A stretch of DNA of 6,182 nucleotides from the NCBI GenBank assembly GCA_020345705.1, contig CP070766.1, positions 1,503,747 to 1,509,928 on the forward strand, read 5' to 3'. This document shows positions 5,314-6,182 of this stretch, in pieces. Every line of letters starts with the position of its first letter. Position 1 is the first letter of the stretch. A model generated the notes under the pieces. That model saw only the letters and a list, made by a program, of their open reading frames with translations, was not told where the DNA came from and made no database searches. The DNA is from Candidatus Zixiibacteriota bacterium (GTDB lineage Bacteria; Zixibacteria; MSB-5A5; GN15; PGXB01). The position numbers and the translations under genes were made by a program.

Positions 5314-6182
5314 TACTTCCAAAGCTGGCATTGCGGAATCTGCTGGGCAGGGGCCTGAGGACAGTCCTGAACGTGGCCGTCCTGTCATTCGCATTTGTCG
5401 CGCTCGTGGCGTCGCACGGATTTATCAGGGGGATGGACGAACAGATTTCACGGGCGATGATTGATGCCGAATACGCCGGCGGGCAGTACTGGCATGAAAA
5501 CTATGATCCGTATGACCCGCTGACTCTTGAAGATGCCCACGGAGGACCGGAGAAACCCATTCAAAGCATGATTGACGACGGTGAAGCGACTCCGATTCTG
5601 GTTGTCCAGGGGTCCATCTATCCTGGCGGCAGGATTCGACCGGTTCTGCTCAAGGGGATTGATCCGCGTCAGACCGTCGTGGCGATACCGTCGCACGTTC
5701 TGGACGCAGGCGATGAAGGGCTTCCGGCGCTGATAGGCGGTCGCATGGCCAAAAACACGGGCCTGAAACAGGGCGATTATGTGACGGTCCAGTGGCGTGA
5801 CGCAGCCGGAACATTTGACGCTCGTGATGCCAGGATCGTGCATATCATGAAAACTACGGTGCAGTCGGTGGACAACGGCCAGGTCTGGCTTCCGCTGGCC
5901 GGACTGCAGGAAATGACGCTGGCCACCGGCGAGGCGACTCTGGTTATAGTCGGCAAGGATGTGAAAGAGACTCCGGTAGTCCCGGGATGGATATTCAAGG
6001 ATAGAGATGCTTTGCTAAAGAACGTTAGAGACATGATTGAATCCAAAATGATAGGTCGTGCGATAATCTATTTCATTCTGCTGTTTTTGGCCAGGCTGGC
6101 CATTTTCGATACCCAGGTGCTTTCGATTTTCCGCCGCCGCAAAGAAATCGGTACAATGATGGCGCTCGGATTCACACGCGGC
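5310..6182 (+). CDS. ABC transporter permease, MacB/LolC-like FtsX family (C-terminus cut by window edge)
   Basis: The frame opens at the ATG of an ATGA overlap with the ATPase gene and continues 291 codons to the right edge without a stop. The layout fits the MacB/LolC/FtsX superfamily. A short basic cytoplasmic N-terminus contains A-L-R-N-L (7-11), common in these permeases. The first transmembrane helix is at about 19-39, followed by a large periplasmic domain (about 40-247) of the MacB-PCD type, and the second helix begins near 250. The last residues, S-I-F-R-R-R-K-E-I-G-T-M-M-A-L-G (272-287), form the cytoplasmic loop that contacts the ATPase. Two further helices should lie beyond the window. 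It is the membrane subunit of the ABC system and is thought to transmit ATP-driven motion to the periplasmic domain, not to form a classical channel. The substrate is unknown. Lipoprotein release is possible given the barrel gene upstream and the LolD-like ATPase. Confidence 0.9.
   Translation, partial: MILPKLALRNLLGRGLRTVLNVAVLSFAFVALVASHGFIRGMDEQISRAMIDAEYAGGQYWHENYDPYDPLTLEDAHGGPEKPIQSMIDDGEATPILVVQGSIYPGGRIRPVLLKGIDPRQTVVAIPSHVLDAGDEGLPALIGGRMAKNTGLKQGDYVTVQWRDAAGTFDARDARIVHIMKTTVQSVDNGQVWLPLAGLQEMTLATGEATLVIVGKDVKETPVVPGWIFKDRDALLKNVRDMIESKMIGRAIIYFILLFLARLAIFDTQVLSIFRRRKEIGTMMALGFTRG

Noticed and set aside
4576..5394. Long minus-strand open frame (272 codons) opposite the ABC ATPase
   Set aside because: It is antisense to a complete ABC ATPase with every catalytic motif, and its translation shows no recognisable domain.

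Overview
The window comes from a Gram-negative (diderm) bacterium, probably from an anaerobic or environmental lineage. The evidence is a lipoprotein signal, a Tat signal, a predicted outer-membrane beta-barrel and a multi-cluster Fe-S protein. Base composition is moderate (a little over 50% G+C by eye). DUF362 and DUF6599 proteins beside Fe-S proteins recall Desulfobacterota, Zixibacteria or Acidobacteriota genomes, but the sequence alone does not fix the phylum. There is no rRNA, tRNA, CRISPR array, transposase or other mobile-element signature. The region looks like ordinary chromosome built of poorly characterised families.

Left half (minus strand, reading right to left from 3049 to the left edge): three genes with one orientation and short gaps, most likely one operon. 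The first is a 418-residue cytoplasmic Fe-S protein with a winged-helix-like N-terminus, two ferredoxin-type 4Fe-4S motifs and extra cysteine clusters. The second is a DUF6599-type lipoprotein of about 306 residues. The third is a Tat-exported DUF362 protein whose C-terminus runs off the window. The set suggests an envelope-linked redox or cofactor function, but no substrate can be named.

Middle (3050-3370): a divergent intergenic region of about 320 bp, more A+T-rich than its flanks. It holds several short inverted repeats, a candidate sigma70-type promoter facing right and a candidate -10 element facing left. No convincing gene lies in it.

Right half (plus strand): a predicted outer-membrane beta-barrel protein (383 residues), then after 68 bp a LolD/MacB-type ABC ATPase (240 residues), which overlaps by 4 bp a MacB/LolC-type FtsX-family permease that continues past the right edge. 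ATPase and permease certainly form one transporter. With no terminator visible after the barrel gene, the three probably form an export or lipoprotein-trafficking operon spanning inner and outer membranes.
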